A stretch of 64,000 nucleotides of DNA from Nymphaea colorata (GCF_008831285.2 NC_045146.1:19235289-19299288); one strand, 5' to 3'. Positions 9,475 to 24,100 are shown, counted from the first letter of the stretch. Notes: generated by a model not told the origin, from the letters alone. Made by a program: numbers and translations.

Positions 9475-12400
9475 ATGGGGAACAAACTGGTTAGGAAGAG
9501 GCAAATTGTAGATGAGAAGTATACGCGGCCGCAGGGGTTGTATCCGCTGGGCAGAGATGTCGATCACAAGAAGCTGAGGAAGCTTATACTTGAGTCTAAG
9601 TTGGCTCCTTGCTACATCGGCGATGAAGAAGGCGGGCTTGATCTTGAAGAATGCCCCATTTGCTTCCTGGTCTGTAATTTACTTCCATTTCTTTCCGCTT
9701 TTGTCTTGCTTGTTTCGGTGTCTTGAAGTCTGAATTTTTCTTTTGGTTGACTTTTTTGCGGCGATTGTCTAATTTTCTTTCAGAGTTGTTTAACGTGTTG
9801 AGTTGAATTTATTGGCAATTGCTGAGTTTTTTTAGTAGGAAATGGCGGATGGTGTAACCAAATGGTATTTTATGAAGGATTTGGGAGTGGAACTGGTGAA
9901 TGTGAATTTACCGTAATGATCTGCGGAATTGATGGTTTCCACATAATCTGAAAAGAAAACTGAACATAAAAAACTAAAACAAATGGCGTCATCCTTGGCG
10001 ATGCTAAAGGGATAATAATTTGTGATGGTTTTATCCTGTAAGTCATGCCTCCCATGCTGCTTGCTGCTTCAATTGATGGTTTCCCCATAATCTGAAAAGA
10101 AAAAGGAAACTAGAACAATAGCGTCATCCTTGACGATACTAAAGAGATAATAGTTTGTGCTACGTCATGCATCCCATGCTGCTTGCTGCTTCAATTAGTT
10201 ATATTATTTTATTCTATTTAGATTGGTTAGTTGTTTCCATGATTATTGCATTCTATGGAGGAGCATTCTCTTAGCCCTTATACATAGCATTAGTGTGTTC
10301 ACTTCTGGAACGTAAATAAACTGAAATTTTCTTCCTTTTTTTTTCTTCTTCTTTTTACGTGCCTTCATTTTGGCATTATGCTAATAATTATGATCTTCCA
10401 AAAAATATCTACTTATTTTTCTTTTGTCTTATCTCCTAGTATTATCCTAGTCTCAACCGATCAAGATGTTGTATGAAAGGCATATGCACAGGTACTTCTT
10501 TGTTATTTCATTTAATTGGACTTGTTGCTGATGGAAGCTTGCTGCATGCTTATGTGAATTTATCTTGGCAGAGTGTTTTCTACAGATGAAGCCACCACAT
10601 TCCACTCGTCCTACACAGTATCCTTTACCTTTTGATCCATTTGGGTGTATGCAGTAGTATCTGAAAAGAATAGTGATATTATTGTCAATCCATGAGATTC
10701 TTAACATTAAGGTGTCCTTTCTGCAAAACTGCAAATTATGCAGTAGAATATCGTGGTTTCAAGACCAAGGAGGAGAAGGGCAAGGAACAAATTGTAAGAT
10801 TCTCTTTATTACTGGATCATTTTTCTTACAAGTATGTTCCATTACTGTGTTACATGGTGGATATAAGACTGGATTTTGTTCAGATCTGATTTTACACTCT
10901 TGGAAACTTGCTTCTTCAATCTCTATCCTTTTTTATGTGTAGGAGGAGCAAAGAGTTATTGAAGCAAAAATAAGGATGAGACAACAGGAGCTTCTTGAAG
11001 AAGAAGAAAGAATCCTTAAAAGGCAAGAGAGAAGTTTGATCGCAGAGGAAACTGAATGCGGGGATGTTACAACCAGTAGGGATGTTACAATCAGTTCAAT
11101 TACAGGTTTGAATGAACCTTTAGTTTTCCCTTACTAACATGCAGATTATTTTACTAATATGCAACTTTCTTACAGTGACAACTCCGCCATCTGTTAGATC
11201 ATCTCGAATGGAAGAAATTTCACCATCTCAAGATTCATTTTCTGTCCCTTTAATCAGGCAACCTATCCACACCACAAGACAGAACAGGTTTGGATGGATA
11301 ATTATTTCTGTGCTTTCATAAGTTCTTATTTGGAGCAAACAATCAAAATTTGGTCATTTGATTTGATAATTTTGATTTGATCATTTTACCATGATCTAGG
11401 CTTCCTTTTGCTTTTCTTTGGAGCAAGCAATCAAAATTTGGTCAGTACCTTAAGCTATAGTTCTGTAATTCCTCTTAAATGCCAACAGCTTCATCAGATT
11501 TACAACCTTCTACAGAACCAGTTAATTAACTTACCCAATTGTTTTTCTCTACTTGTTGAAAATCATGCGGCAAAGGCCAATTTTTAACATCATCTTGTTT
11601 TTCAGTAGCTATGTACAAGCTTGCCTTTTGTTCGTAGCTCCTACCTCTATTTTGTCAACAACAAGTTTTGTAAGAAATGTTGACCTCATCTGTCTCTTGG
11701 AGACTAGCATGTATTTGTATATTGGCGCTACCACCATATTTGACTGTCAGCTGTCCGTTTCCTGGGTTTTTTCCTTGTAATATAAGAAATTGATAGCACG
11801 TATTGTAGGCTTTGTTGAGTAATCCTGGATCCTTTTTGCCTAGCCCATTCTGTTCAGTAGGCAATCATAGGTGTCTCTTGCTTATGCAAATGGACAACTA
11901 TATGATGATTGGGTTTCATTTGTAAGGGATATTCTTTTTGGGGTGAGGCAGATTTTTGAAGCATATGTCCAATGCATTTGAAATATGGATCCTATGGATG
12001 CATGGCTTGAGAATATTATTGGGTGAGGACGTGAGGTAGAACTTGAAGATTTTAGAAGCAGCTGCAGTGAAGCAATGTTGTCGGGACATGCATTTGGAGA
12101 AAACTTATGTTTATGCAAACAGGAATATGGTCTGCACTTTTTGTTGAAATTCTTATCTGATGGTGGGAATAAGGTTTAGGAATTAGGGGTGATTAGTGGG
12201 TTAACCATCCCATGGGACACACAAACAAACTGGTGATCTGGTGTGGCAGACCAAATGCGTATGGCTGACACATGAACAGACTAGTGATCATTGTACTTTA
12301 GCAAATGCTTGTGGAAAATGTGTATGGACAACCAGAAGACAGGATGTTTATTCTTTGAAGATGGTTTAAATCTTCAAAGTCTTTTGGGTGCAGTTTTGAT

Positions 12401-15400
12401 TATTAGAAACTTATCTTCTTGCATTTGAAAATGCTTCACACTGTAGTGTGTTGTGTTAAATACAAGTTGTGAGGTCATATGGATTTTGTGAGAGGTTCAA
12501 TATTCACATTTAGTGGAGAGCAGTTTAATTATCAATTTTGAGTGGCACAGAGAAGAAACCACAAACAACAGTGTACAGAAGAAGATTTTTGAAAACAATG
12601 GCAAACAGAGAACCTATTTATGGTTTGTAGCTTGCTGAATGGGATGCAAAAGTAGCTAGTCCTTCACCTTGGATTTTAAATTGCATAAGGAATTAACGAA
12701 TGTTTATTGTTCTTAGAGGTGAAAGTTTTAGGAAAAGTAAGCAGCATAATCAGGTGAAAGAAGGAACTACAAATGTATCAAAATGATCAATCAGATGCTA
12801 AAAGAAGGAAACACAAGCATCGCAAGATGATCAAGCCCCAAAAGAAGGCAAGATGGTCTGACCAATCCCCTTCTACAGATTAAAATGGTTGAAGCAAGAA
12901 AGTGTTAATGCTGTAAGACTAGATTTTAGTTGAAACTTGAAACCATATGGAGTGATTCAGGTGGTATTGAATTTATATTGGCAAATTGATAGGATGCCTC
13001 TTCCACAAGGAGTTGGATTGATCTTTTCTATGGCCAGCCAGAAATTTTGGTTGCATGACTTTGTGTTTCTTTTCGACCACTTTGCGTTGCAGAAAGTGTT
13101 ATTTTTTCTAAAAATTAGTTGCTTGTTTCTTGCCTGTTGCATGTTATAGCTTATGCATAGTACTAGTTAACCACTTTTGCTATATCTCAATTGTTGTCCG
13201 CCATTTAGTAGCTTCTTACTTTTTCTGTTGTTTATTGCCTTCGATCTTTACTTGTGATTTTGCTCCACATTTGATTGGACCATATGGAAAGCTGCATAAT
13301 CTTCTTTTAGAATTTTTGTTTTAAGTCACTAGCATGAGTGTCAACAGAGCTATAATTTTATTTACTTCTTATTTCCTTGGAAAAAGAAAATAGTACAAGC
13401 ATTTGTCTGTGATTACTGAAATTTTCATGTCCTTCTTGATATTGATAAAGAAATTTTCTATTGCTTGCAGGGATGATGGATTTGATCTAGACCTAGAAGA
13501 TATAATGGTCATGGAAGCAATCTGGCGATCCATTCAGGTACTTTCTGGGAGCTTTATGGAGATTGGTTCCTTCTTAAAGCTATTGAATGCAAGCATATTG
13601 GGGTGGTGGTAGAATGTGCAATTGAAATCCTCTTAACTAAAAAGCAGCACGAACTGGCAATCTGTGGTCATTTGTATAATTTTAAAATTGTTCTAGTGGT
13701 GCTTCATATTAGATTTCCAACTTCCCTTCCCTTGTGCTTTTTCTTGGACAGTATGCTTGTATCATGCACGTCTCATGATTCATGAAAGCTCTCCACTGTC
13801 CATGTAAGCTGTTAGAAAATTAAATCTTAATGGCTTCATTTGCAATGAGTTGCATTGATGAGAATAACCTTACAATCTGGTCATACAAAGTTCACAAAAC
13901 CACAAATGTTCATGATTGTATAACAATGAAGGTATTTTTTTTCACTTAAATAAATGGGATGAATTTCACTGCATTGTACATGGGGAGTAATGGCTAGCCA
14001 TTAGACTAATCCATGAATTATCAGCAGCTTGTTGTAGAAGGATGAGTCACTTTAACTGGTTGAGAATAAGATAAAGGATCACATATATAAAATGCCTAAA
14101 GTATATCAAAAATCTAGAATACAAGTGGAAGCTGTCTGGCAAAACTTCAAGAAAGGAGGTTGGGCTTCGCTATCGGCAAGGCAGAAGTGCTAACAGCGAG
14201 GCAATAAGCATAAGAGGAGCACCTCCACTTTGTCAGAGGAGCTTGCAAAATGACTTTGCAAACTCCACCTCAAAAGGAAATGACTACAAGTACAGTTGAT
14301 CCTTTGTATGAAAAGAGCATCTTTCTTTTCTCTTATTGAAGCAACTGACTTCGAGTCCACTATTTGGGCCTATTATATATGCTGATGGGATTGATATTGT
14401 GAGAAAATGGAATGAATGAAAGAAATTTGCTGCACAAAACTAGATTTCTTTTAACAATTGAAAGTTTGTCAAAAGAAAGTTAACATTAATCTTTATGAGG
14501 GCTTTTTCATAGTCGTCCAACAAGCTGATACTTGGAGCCAAAAGAGAAAGACGAACATGTTGTCAACATTTGTCATGTTCGTGTTTCATATGCTTGTGAA
14601 AATGTGTTTTGCTTCTTAGTTGGATGACACATTTATTATAACAACAAAGTTTAGAAATTCCTATTGACAGAACAATCATATGCTTGAAGAGTTTCCTTAA
14701 CTAGATTTTTTCAATGACGTTGGAGAATGGACACTTTTGCTCCATACTTAGCTTCATTGGATGGAGGCTTGTTATGCTATTTTAAGATACCGTGAAATTA
14801 ATGACCTGCATTGCAAATTTGAAAAATTGGTTGAAGGTCTTAGAGTCAACTTTAGTCTTTAAGTCAAAATGACTAGGAAATTAAGTTAAATGACGAGAAT
14901 GATAAGCAGAAGCTTTGGTCATTCTTTTGTTATATTATATCCATCTATATGCGATACTGTGGTGAGTGCACAAAGATCGAAGTATGTTGAAACTTTCTGC
15001 CATGTGTAGTACTTGAGCTGTTGAGCAGTATTGGTGCTCGAACTTTTGAAATAGGTGAGAGAACCTATTACTTGTTGAAATGGAGTAAGATTGCATTCAG
15101 TTTTCATTTTAAGAGAGCCTCCACTTTCTTATCATGAAAGCGAGCAACAAATAGGGACAACAAATAAATGGTTGGGACCATCGTCAGTCTTGGATTTTTA
15201 GGGTGAGGTTTTTGTTGGGTATAAAATGGGAAGTTTGTTTTTATGGGAAAAATCTTGAGGGTTCAGAAAGTTTGAAGTATAAAATAATAATAGAAAACAT
15301 TATGAAAAGTTGAATTTTCTACTGATTTTCTTACAAAAACTGATGAAAGTCCAAAATAGTCATTAAAATATTAACAGAAGCATCAAATCAGGATCAAAAT

Positions 15401-16855
15401 CAATCAGGTTTGACAAGAAATTCAATGTCTGTTTCGCAATCAAAATTTGAATTCAGCATAATTTTTCTTGCAAAATCTGATGGGTGTCAAATTCAGATCA
15501 ATATCTGTGTACATGTAAAACCCAGATAAGATTTCTCATTTGTACATCTGAATTTTACTCCAAGTTTGATTATGCAATAACCAATTAGTAGAATCTGGTA
15601 ATAGCTGCATCATATCCATTTGTATCTGTAGGAACAAATTTTGTTTGGATTCAGAATATTCTTTTGGAGAATAAGGCATTCAAATCTTGAGAAAGTGTCC
15701 TTTAGAAACTAGGCTTTGACCTCCCAAGTCCCAACTTGATTCATGTCAGTCAAGCTTAGCTCAGAAAATACCATGCTTACAATGATAACAAACTCATCAG
15801 CATATAGAAACACTTTTGCTATTTCTTCAGGGAAATTTTGCTGACCATGACAGGACAGTAATGGATCTTATATCAGGAGATGAGTTGTGAATTACTAGAT
15901 TTAGGTGCTTTTATTGCATTCTATGAATGGATCTTACACAAGTGAAGAACCTTATGTCAGGAACCTTCCGCATAGGGTTGGTTCTATCGGACTTTGTCCA
16001 CTAAAACGTGCATTTTGACATCCATGGGAGGGTGCTTTTCAATAGGGGCTACAAGAATGAGTGTCTAAGGCGGTCATACATGCCACTAGGGGAGGTATTT
16101 CATTGTAATCTGTTCCATACACATATACTTTTCCGCAATTTAGTTCAGTATTCCAATCACATTTGAATGTATTGGAAGTTGCTTGATGTTACTTTTTAAT
16201 TGTGGATAGTAATGGAAAAAATATATTGATAATATGAATCATATGCACTCCAATGCAGGAGGGTGATGCTGGTCAACGGCCTGTGCCCTTTGAGGAACCT
16301 GCTTGTTCAAGACCTTCAAGTTCAGAAGTCCAATGCACACCATCTGGGTTTCCACATAGAGAACCATCTCCATCTTCTGGACTAGCTTGTGCAATTGCAG
16401 CTTTGGCTGAGAGGCAGCACATGGATACAGAACTAACTTCAGATGACAGATCCAATGGGATAGCAGGATCGAGGAACAGCACAGTTTCAGAAGGTGAGGC
16501 AAGAACAAGCACAGGACATCCTATTCAAGAGAGCTGGATTGAGGTGTCTCCAGAAAGTGGAAGGGCTTTGTCAAGAGATGATGCTGAGTGGATGGTGGAT
16601 CATGTATCGGAGGTGGCAGAAGCTGGCACCAGCTATGCAAGTAGCAGTGTGCATTCTGTTTCCGATGCTGCTATTGACTGTTCACCATCTATGCCAGGCT
16701 TAGATTTAGCTAGTGATCCGTCTCCTTTGACACATCAGGGTGGGGTTGTGCCCGAGAGTTTTGAGGAGCAGATGATGCTTGCAATGGCCATTTCTCTGGC
16801 TGAGGCCCGAGCTAGGCCAAGCTTGCATGGTCCTTGGCACTTGAACAGTTGTTAG
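9475..16855 (+). CDS. DA2: DA2/GW2-type RING E3 ubiquitin ligase
   Basis: Eight coding exons fit splice signals and phase: 9475-9669, 10440-10491, 10572-10617, 10712-10793, 10943-11105, 11176-11287, 13471-13537 and 16259-16855, giving 437 aa (rice GW2 and Arabidopsis DA2 are slightly over 400 aa). The N-terminus (M-G-N-K..., [17 protein letters not shown]) is diagnostic. The RING-type finger spans about residues 60-102, with cysteines at C60, C63, C75/C76, C81, C84, C99 and C102; the N-Y-A-V-E-Y-R-G signature and a charged helix rich in E and R/K follow. The C-terminal half is low-complexity with two conserved motifs, [13 protein letters not shown] and [12 protein letters not shown]. In rice and Arabidopsis the family ubiquitinates growth regulators and limits seed and organ size; DA2 works with the peptidase DA1. 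All frames are intact. Introns 6 and 7 exceed 2 kb. Confidence 0.92.
9928..10196. repeat. tandem duplication in intron 1 of the DA2-type gene
   Basis: Two adjacent copies (9928-10071 and 10072-10196), each beginning ATTGATGGTTTCC and ending in TGCTTGCTGCTTCAATT. The second copy carries internal deletions of about 20 bp. No exon is affected. Confidence 0.85.
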
Positions 16856-19800
16856 TAGCTTTATGAACGAGAAGTTGTGCGGATTTTTCTTGTTACAAAG
16901 AAGGAAATAGGTGTAGAGTACCCTAATGGGAATGAAGAAAAACAGGTGGTCAGTGGCAACATTGATTCTATTACAAAAAAATCACTTGTTATTTTTTTTT
17001 TCACTTTTTTCCTTAACTTTTCTGCCAGGATAGGGTTTTCTGCAGGAAGATGTAAAGCTATAAGTGGTTCTTTCACAATTTTGATTCAAATGACCTATTT
17101 TACTGTTGTATGTGCTCTTATACTTCTCTAGTGGAAAATGTTCTTTTCACTGCCTCTGTTCTCAGGTTCAACTGCATGAGAGGTGGCCAAGCTTCCTCAT
17201 TTTGCCACGTTCCATGTGTAAGTAGGGCTGGGAGATGAGATGAGCTGCGCTGCCCATCACTTGCCTAGAATTTGACTAATCAAGAGCCTACTTGAATTCA
17301 TGAAATAGGGTCAGCAAGCTGAACATGAAGAAACAGGTACTTGGCTCACTTATAATCATTAACTAATTACTTACTATTTTTACATGTATCAAGAAGTTTT
17401 TGAGGTTCAATTCCTACTCATTGTAGATCTGCGATAACATATTTATTTTGCGACTGAACCAGTCCAAGTTTGGGAGGCAGGTTATGCCCATCTATTATTC
17501 TGACATAATGACATTGTTTTTTCATTCTATTAAGGTCGTTAAAAGCCACTCATTTAGCTGCGCTTCATCCATGAGCTCCAGCTAGGTTTGGTTCACCATG
17601 ATAAATGAACTGAGCTTGAAAACTTTATGTTCAGTTTGTTTGATCCATTTTCCAGCCTATATCCACTGAAATTTGTCTTTCGTTTTCCTTTTTTGCCTTT
17701 CAAAAATGATTCTGTTTAGCAGTCAAGAAGCGGGCTCCTCTTTGACCAGTCAACCGTTTGTCTTTCAATCGAATGGGTCCAAAGGAAAACCTGAATTTCT
17801 TCAATCTTCTTTGGAGCAGCTGCAGTCTCCCTTGGGCATATTTAAGCCCCAGTTGAACATTTATTACTTCAGTTGTTCAAAGGGTAAAGGCCATGGAGAT
17901 TGCGCCATGACTGCTCCGGAAACAGTCACAGCCCTCCCAAGTTCTCCCCATGCTGACCTATTTAGGACTCACTGGTCTCACTTTTCAGTCCGAAGCCTCC
18001 ATAGGTATTTCTAGAGAAAAAAAATTTGCAGAAAGATCTGTTTGGTCGGTTTGATTCTGTTTTGTTTGCTTTAATTTTGAAGCTGGGAAACGGACAAGTC
18101 AATGTTCCTCGGGAGGAACATGGTACTCGTGCTATCAAATTGCCTCTAGCCGAGTTTTCTTTTGTAGGCAATGCAGGATTTTTTTTTAATTATTTTTTTA
18201 ATTTTTTTTTTTATGTTTAGGAATCCTACCGAGGCGAAACGACGGAGGTGGCCCCTACGGCGACTTGTGGTGATGTATGCTCATCTAGAAAATGTTCTTC
18301 TTGCCCCATGGGTTGTTGCAAATATGTAAATATTGCAGTAATTGTGTCGGTCGCGTTATTGGTGCTTACGGATATTTTTTTTTTCTATATGTTCTTCTGT
18401 TTATAGCATATGTTTCTATGACTCTTAAAAACTCGTGTGGCTTCTAAGAAATTGACGCCGTAGCTAACGTGGAGTCACTAGAATATGTTTTAGTGAATGT
18501 TTTTCAGAATTAGGATAACAAAGTTGTGCATATTCTTGTATCTCACATATAGCTTTCTTATAATGACATTTTCATGCAAAAGGTTCTGCCATTGATTTGA
18601 AAAAAAGCGCTCTTACTTGATATCTCTAATGCTGGTTTTATCGATGTAACTGTATGTAACTGTATGTCCATTTAGGGGTCTCCCTTTTGTTCATAGTCTC
18701 TAAAAGAGATTGCGCATTTATTTTTTCAGGCCTTGATTGTTGCCGTGTAGTTGAAGTGTCAGTCTAAGTGGAAAGAAATGGTGGTGATGTCCTCAAGGGC
18801 TCGCTCCGGAATTTTATTGTAGAGGTGGAACGAAAGTTCAATTCGGTGAAAAGTTTTATCACGAAACAAACGTGGAACTATATGAAACTTTACTTTTGGC
18901 AACAAAGTTTTACCAAGATGGTGGGACTTTATTCATGGTATTTTTTTACCATTAAAGTGCATGTTTTTTAATTTACGGTTGTTGAACTATTGTTAAAAAT
19001 AGATCATGTTTAAATTTTCATGCAGAAACAAACATGGTATTAAAAAACCCAGAACAAACAAAAATTCCATCAAAAATTTCTGTGGTACAGCGTTTTGATT
19101 CCTGAGTATTTACTTACAAGTATTCCCACGCTACCCAAGTGCAAGACGTTCTTAAACTTAGGAGAGTGTTGAGAGCATATGCTTACTCATGGAGCAACAC
19201 ATCGTTACTTCAAGCCCTTGTTCGTAGGTGTCAGCAAAAGTACGCTTGCATTGCATTTAAAAAGAGGAAATGAAGCCTATTTTCAGATTATTACTAGAAG
19301 GTAGACCCTGAAAAGATATTCGATCACGTTGATAGATGATGAGATTCTCTTGATGTTAAGAAACTGCCTTAGTGTGTCTGTGTGTAAAATCAACTATACA
19401 GATATAACGTCCAACATCTAGTATTGTATCTTCAAGTGCTTTTTTGATAAATCTAAGTATAGTTATGAACTCATATGTTAAAACAATGAAAAAAATGAAA
19501 AAAAAAATTCATCATTGCCAGTGTCTATCGGATTTTTTATGAGTTGAGATAAAAGCATCGATTTCAAAAACCCTAATGAAAGCTGACTTGTACGTCAAAT
19601 TTTCATTAATTTTTCTGTTTGAATTCTACGGTTTTGGTTACATGAAGTCCATCTGTATACTAAGATTCATGTAACCTACTTCAAATTGTAGAGGAAGCCA
19701 AACAGCACTCTGGCATCATATTCTAAAAGTTACAAACTAATTCCCTATACATATATGTGTGTGTGAATGCGCGCACCTAAAGAGACGCAGAGAGACAAAA

Positions 19801-20865
19801 AGTGAGAGAGAAGTAAGATAGAATAAATTTTTAGCAAAGCTTTTCAAATCATTCCTAAAATCATATTCAGTTAGGGTTGGACAATGGCAACATAAATCAA
19901 TCCAGATGGCTGTTCCTTTCCATTTTTTTTTTTGGTATTAGGAAATATTGGATCTCATAAAAAAACTCAGGTTGGATATTTTTCAGTTACTTGTTCATCT
20001 TGGTTAAACCAGATCGCTAATTGGCCGTTTCTCAATTCTCATGTATCATATATAATCCCCAAAAACAGAAACTGAAATCAAGTTGGACACGGTTTCTACC
20101 CGGGCAGCAAAAAGACCAGCTATAAATATCTCATGTTTCTCTAGAGTTCGTTTCTGGGGACTGTTTATCCAAGATATTTACAAGATTTGCACGTGAAATC
20201 TTAGTTGATCAGAACTTTGTGTTTACAAGCAAACATGTATAAACATGATTTTAAGAATGGCTCTATCGGTGTCGGTGCATATCAGGCCGGATGCACATCG
20301 TCGTTTAGTAAAATAATAGTAATAGTAACGTTTTAAAATGAAAAATATTTTAAGAAACGACCATGGAAGCAGATAAGGTTCAGGTTCTGCCCACAACTTT
20401 GTTAAAACAACTATCTTCTGATTCTGATGTTGACAACACTGATTAAAAGGATTCATATTGAAGGGCAAATCTTGTGAACTCTGGGACCATTTCAACTCAT
20501 TCTGTTTTACAAATGTGTAAAGAAAAAAAATGAAACATTTTGTGCCCGGATGACGCATAAATTTTTTTCTCTCATATTTAGCCCAAAAAGAAAATGCAAG
20601 TAGAAATAATATGTGCATCAATTTTAGAATAGTCGAAGGCAAAAATTCAGTCCTAATCCTTCATAGTAACGGTGGCAGACCTCTGTACTCCTCCATGGCT
20701 TTAAAAACTACGTCTTGCTTTGGCTTACAGAAAGAATGACTCTCCTGTGCCAACAACCGCTTTCCATGTTAATGCAAGAGTTTTTCTTTCGTCCTATATT
20801 CGAAAGACAAAGTAAATGCTTTCCTTCCTGATAATATAAATGGTTAGAACTTGGGTAGCATTTAG
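16856..20865. other. 3' flank of the DA2-type gene and gene-free stretch
   Basis: The first few hundred bases are probably 3' untranslated sequence. Beyond that I see no conserved gene. The open frames at 17673-18014 (plus) and 20223-20642 (minus) lack recognisable motifs or supporting splice context. Homopolymer runs of A or T are frequent. Confidence 0.45.
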
Positions 20866-20869
20866 ATTT

Positions 20870-21153
20870 TAGTGGATTTCACTTGATTGAATGCTGTGTA
20901 ATTGAAGGATTCAGACATGAATTCAAACCATATTTCTTAAATCAGGTTTTAATCTGACTAGCATGAGATTCAATAATTATATATTATCAGATCCAATCTT
21001 TATTGGATCTCAGTCAGATATCAGACTCAGATGTGAATTCAGTTATAAATTTTTATATTGAATCTTGTTAGCTACTGGGTCAGATCACTTGAATCCATCT
21101 AAGTGGATTAAAATTCATATCAATTATCAAATATATCATATCCATTTACATCC
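20870..21153. repeat. relic of the GGGATGT-terminus element family
   Basis: The right edge read on the minus strand is GGGATGTAAATGGATATG. It matches the left edge of the foldback element at 39059 (GGGATGTCAATGGATCAG). The interior has alternating GGAT, ATTCAG and TCAGAT words as in that family. The left limit is uncertain. Confidence 0.4.
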
Positions 21154-24100
21154 CTATTTAATTCCTGAGCAATGGTTGTCCAAGGTGATTTGGGTGGGGG
21201 TCCCTTGATGGAGGACAAGTAGATTGATATCAATCAATGCCCATCACATGCCATGTCCTTGAATGTCCTATTCACCGGCATAACTTTGCATCCATTCTAG
21301 TCATATGCATCAACTGTGCACATTAATTGCCACATGCTTGTGGGCACACATCAGAAACTTCATTCATTCAAAGAAAAAGAGTTCAACTGAACAGAAACGA
21401 GCATGAGGATCTTCTTCACTTCAAACCTCTCTCTCTCTCTCTGCGTGTGTTAACAGTATTGGTTGACACGTTCTGTAAATTATACATCTTCATTTCATAT
21501 CATAATGTTTTAACATATCTTTTGGACTTTAAAATATTTTTCGTTCATTATCATCTTATCTTTCAGGTAACTTAATAAATTGCAAACTTCATCTTGTCCA
21601 GTACAAAAATATTTTCAATCAGATACAATTCAGTCAGTTCTTCAAATCTTTTTCGAAAACAATTCAATTCAGAAACTTTTAACAACACATCTGCCTCAAC
21701 TCAAGCTCGGGTTCACCTGCTCTTCCATCACCTCATGAAACTTCAAGATCAAAGTCATAATTGGGTGGTGGCCTGAACCAATACCCAAGAAATTATGATG
21801 TCTCCTTTTCATGGCCTTCTTTTTGAAAAGTAGTCACTACAGTCAGCAGTTTTGGAAGAGAAAACCACAGACTACAACAATGCAGAAATGAGCCCTAGAT
21901 TGGGGCTCAACAAAGTCTACCCAGCAACGGCTTCAAGATGAGCACCATGAATTTCAGTGGGTCCTAAGCTCTGCAGACACCTTTCTTGTAAGGCTGGAAA
22001 TGTTTCATGGCCATTTTCGCGCTTTTGCCGTAAGGTTGAAGATGGCGTACTTTTTAGTGGGCAGATCAGATCTGAGCAGTTCTATCAATCAGCGGCCTGC
22101 CAATGAATTGCCGATGATCAGTTAGATCTTGTACATGCTCTCTTGTACAAGCACCCCAGTCCTTTTCTTGTCAATTCTACCCATATAAATGTGATCCACA
22201 TAATAAAATTGCTGTAATCAAATATATATTTTGAGACTTTATAATATCACAAGAATTGGTGGTCATGGAAATAACAATTTTGTGGTTTAAATTATGCCAG
22301 ACATGGGGATTCAAAAGGTACTTGTACTATAGACCTTCATCTTGATGCCGCACTAAGAATGGAAACCTTCAAAGAAGAAAAGTTACAAAAGGAAATTGTG
22401 GGCTAAGTTGGAAGACAACAAGCTACTGTGTGATCACTTGTTTTGCCCAAGGAAAAGCAAACCTACCCAAGTTGAAGAAGATTAAGAATCAAAAGAAAAA
22501 GCCTGCATTAGACAATTGATTGATGACCAAAGTTCATGACAAAGATGTCAGTGGGGTCGGTGGTGTTGTACAATAAATGTGCATCTTCATATCTAGATCT
22601 GTTCTAACAACTCTTCATGCAATAAATAGGTGTGGATCAACTATGCCCTAAGTAATATGCTTCAAGGCTCAGTTAAGACAAAAATCTTTGTTCTTCCAAA
22701 AGAGCAGAAAACAAAAGAAAATTAAAGACCTTAAAAAGGGAGACATAGTTCAGCTAAAGAGTCCTATATTGTCTTTCAATATATATATACTTTAACCTGA
22801 ATCCCGTGTTTGGCAGCTGCATGCAGAATACTTTTGAGCTACAATGGGGGTTCTCAAATGTTGGCTGATCGTTTTAGAATTACATCCAAAAAGTATGTTT
22901 GTAATGAATATTTCTCCGATATAAGACATGAAAGCCATGCACCAAGTACTGCAAGAAATATTTTAAGAAATTCATGTTCAAGAGGTGAAAATAAAAGACA
23001 AGTGAAGGCTTGGAGCAGTCCTCGGCGTGCATGGACTGAAAAATAAGTCTGTGACAAACATAAAATATTCAAGGTGAAAGTAATTTAAGATTAAAAAAAT
23101 AACTGAACATTACCAACCATCCTTGATCATAACAGTCGTTTTAATTAAAATCAATACATGAAGCCAGTGGGGAGGCACATGTGGGTCTGTGTGGGCAATT
23201 GCCCACGCACACATTGTGGGTGTTTCATTAACCTGCCTAAAAATTAGAGCAAATTCATAAACACTTAATTATATGGTTCCATGAATCTGCACCAATTTTT
23301 GAAGTAGATTTATGAAACATCCACATAGTATTCTAACTACCAAATGACTCTTGAAGGCCATGTAGCAATGAGAATTCATAATTATGTCCCAAAGTTTGAT
23401 GCATATTCATAAAACAGTTTAACAAGTGTTTCGTGAATCTGTCTCAATCTTTCAGGCATATTCATGGAACAGTTACAAACTGATTACTGTATCAAATAGA
23501 CCCTGCACTGCAGATAACAATATATGAAATGATTAAGAAAAAGATGAGAGGTGAATTGGAAGACTAGGGATCTATGATCCTGGGGTTTAGACCATTAATG
23601 GTCAGATACAAAATCTAAGCCAGTTGGAAGGCACGGCTTAGCAACTGGTTGTAGTTCTATGTGATGAAGGAAAATTAGCGGGTCTTCTTAAGTCGTCATC
23701 ACATGTAATTTAATTAGTGATAGTGGATTACATGCTGGTATCTATATTATCAATTTGTGGTTCTTTTTCTATGTTTGGAATAAAAAATCAATTAAACTTT
23801 TTTTGACTAGTAGAGATGTGAATATTTAACTTTAAAAGGACGTTTTTTTTTCTCATCTATCACTCTCTCTGCCAAGCATGTAAAGCTTGATACAACAATA
23901 GAATGCCAATAATTAATTCATACTAATATAATGTATTCAGTACTTGTTTTAGATTGTATTTAGCAGCCTTGGATCTCGGATCCTTTTTATGTCCGACCCA
24001 TGCTGTAAACAAACACCAAGTTTTACCACTATGTGAAAAAAAAATGTTGAGATCCTCAGTTCCTGGTTTTACCACTATGTAAACAAACTTTTCCCACTTT

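Noticed and set aside
9005..9567. Several overlapping open frames encoding runs of C-V or H-T
   Set aside because: They are translations of the CT/CA microsatellite in different frames.
17400..17425. tRNA B-box-like GGTTCAATTCC
   Set aside because: No A box, no acceptor-stem pairing and no cloverleaf at the right spacing.
20223..20642. 139-codon minus-strand open frame
   Set aside because: Low-complexity F/Y/K-rich composition, no family motif, no neighbouring exons.
20640..20710. Minus-strand phrase F-K-A-M-E-E-Y-R-G-L-P-P-L-L before a stop, resembling a protein C-terminus
   Set aside because: No preceding exon could be found and I could not link it to a family; left as chance.
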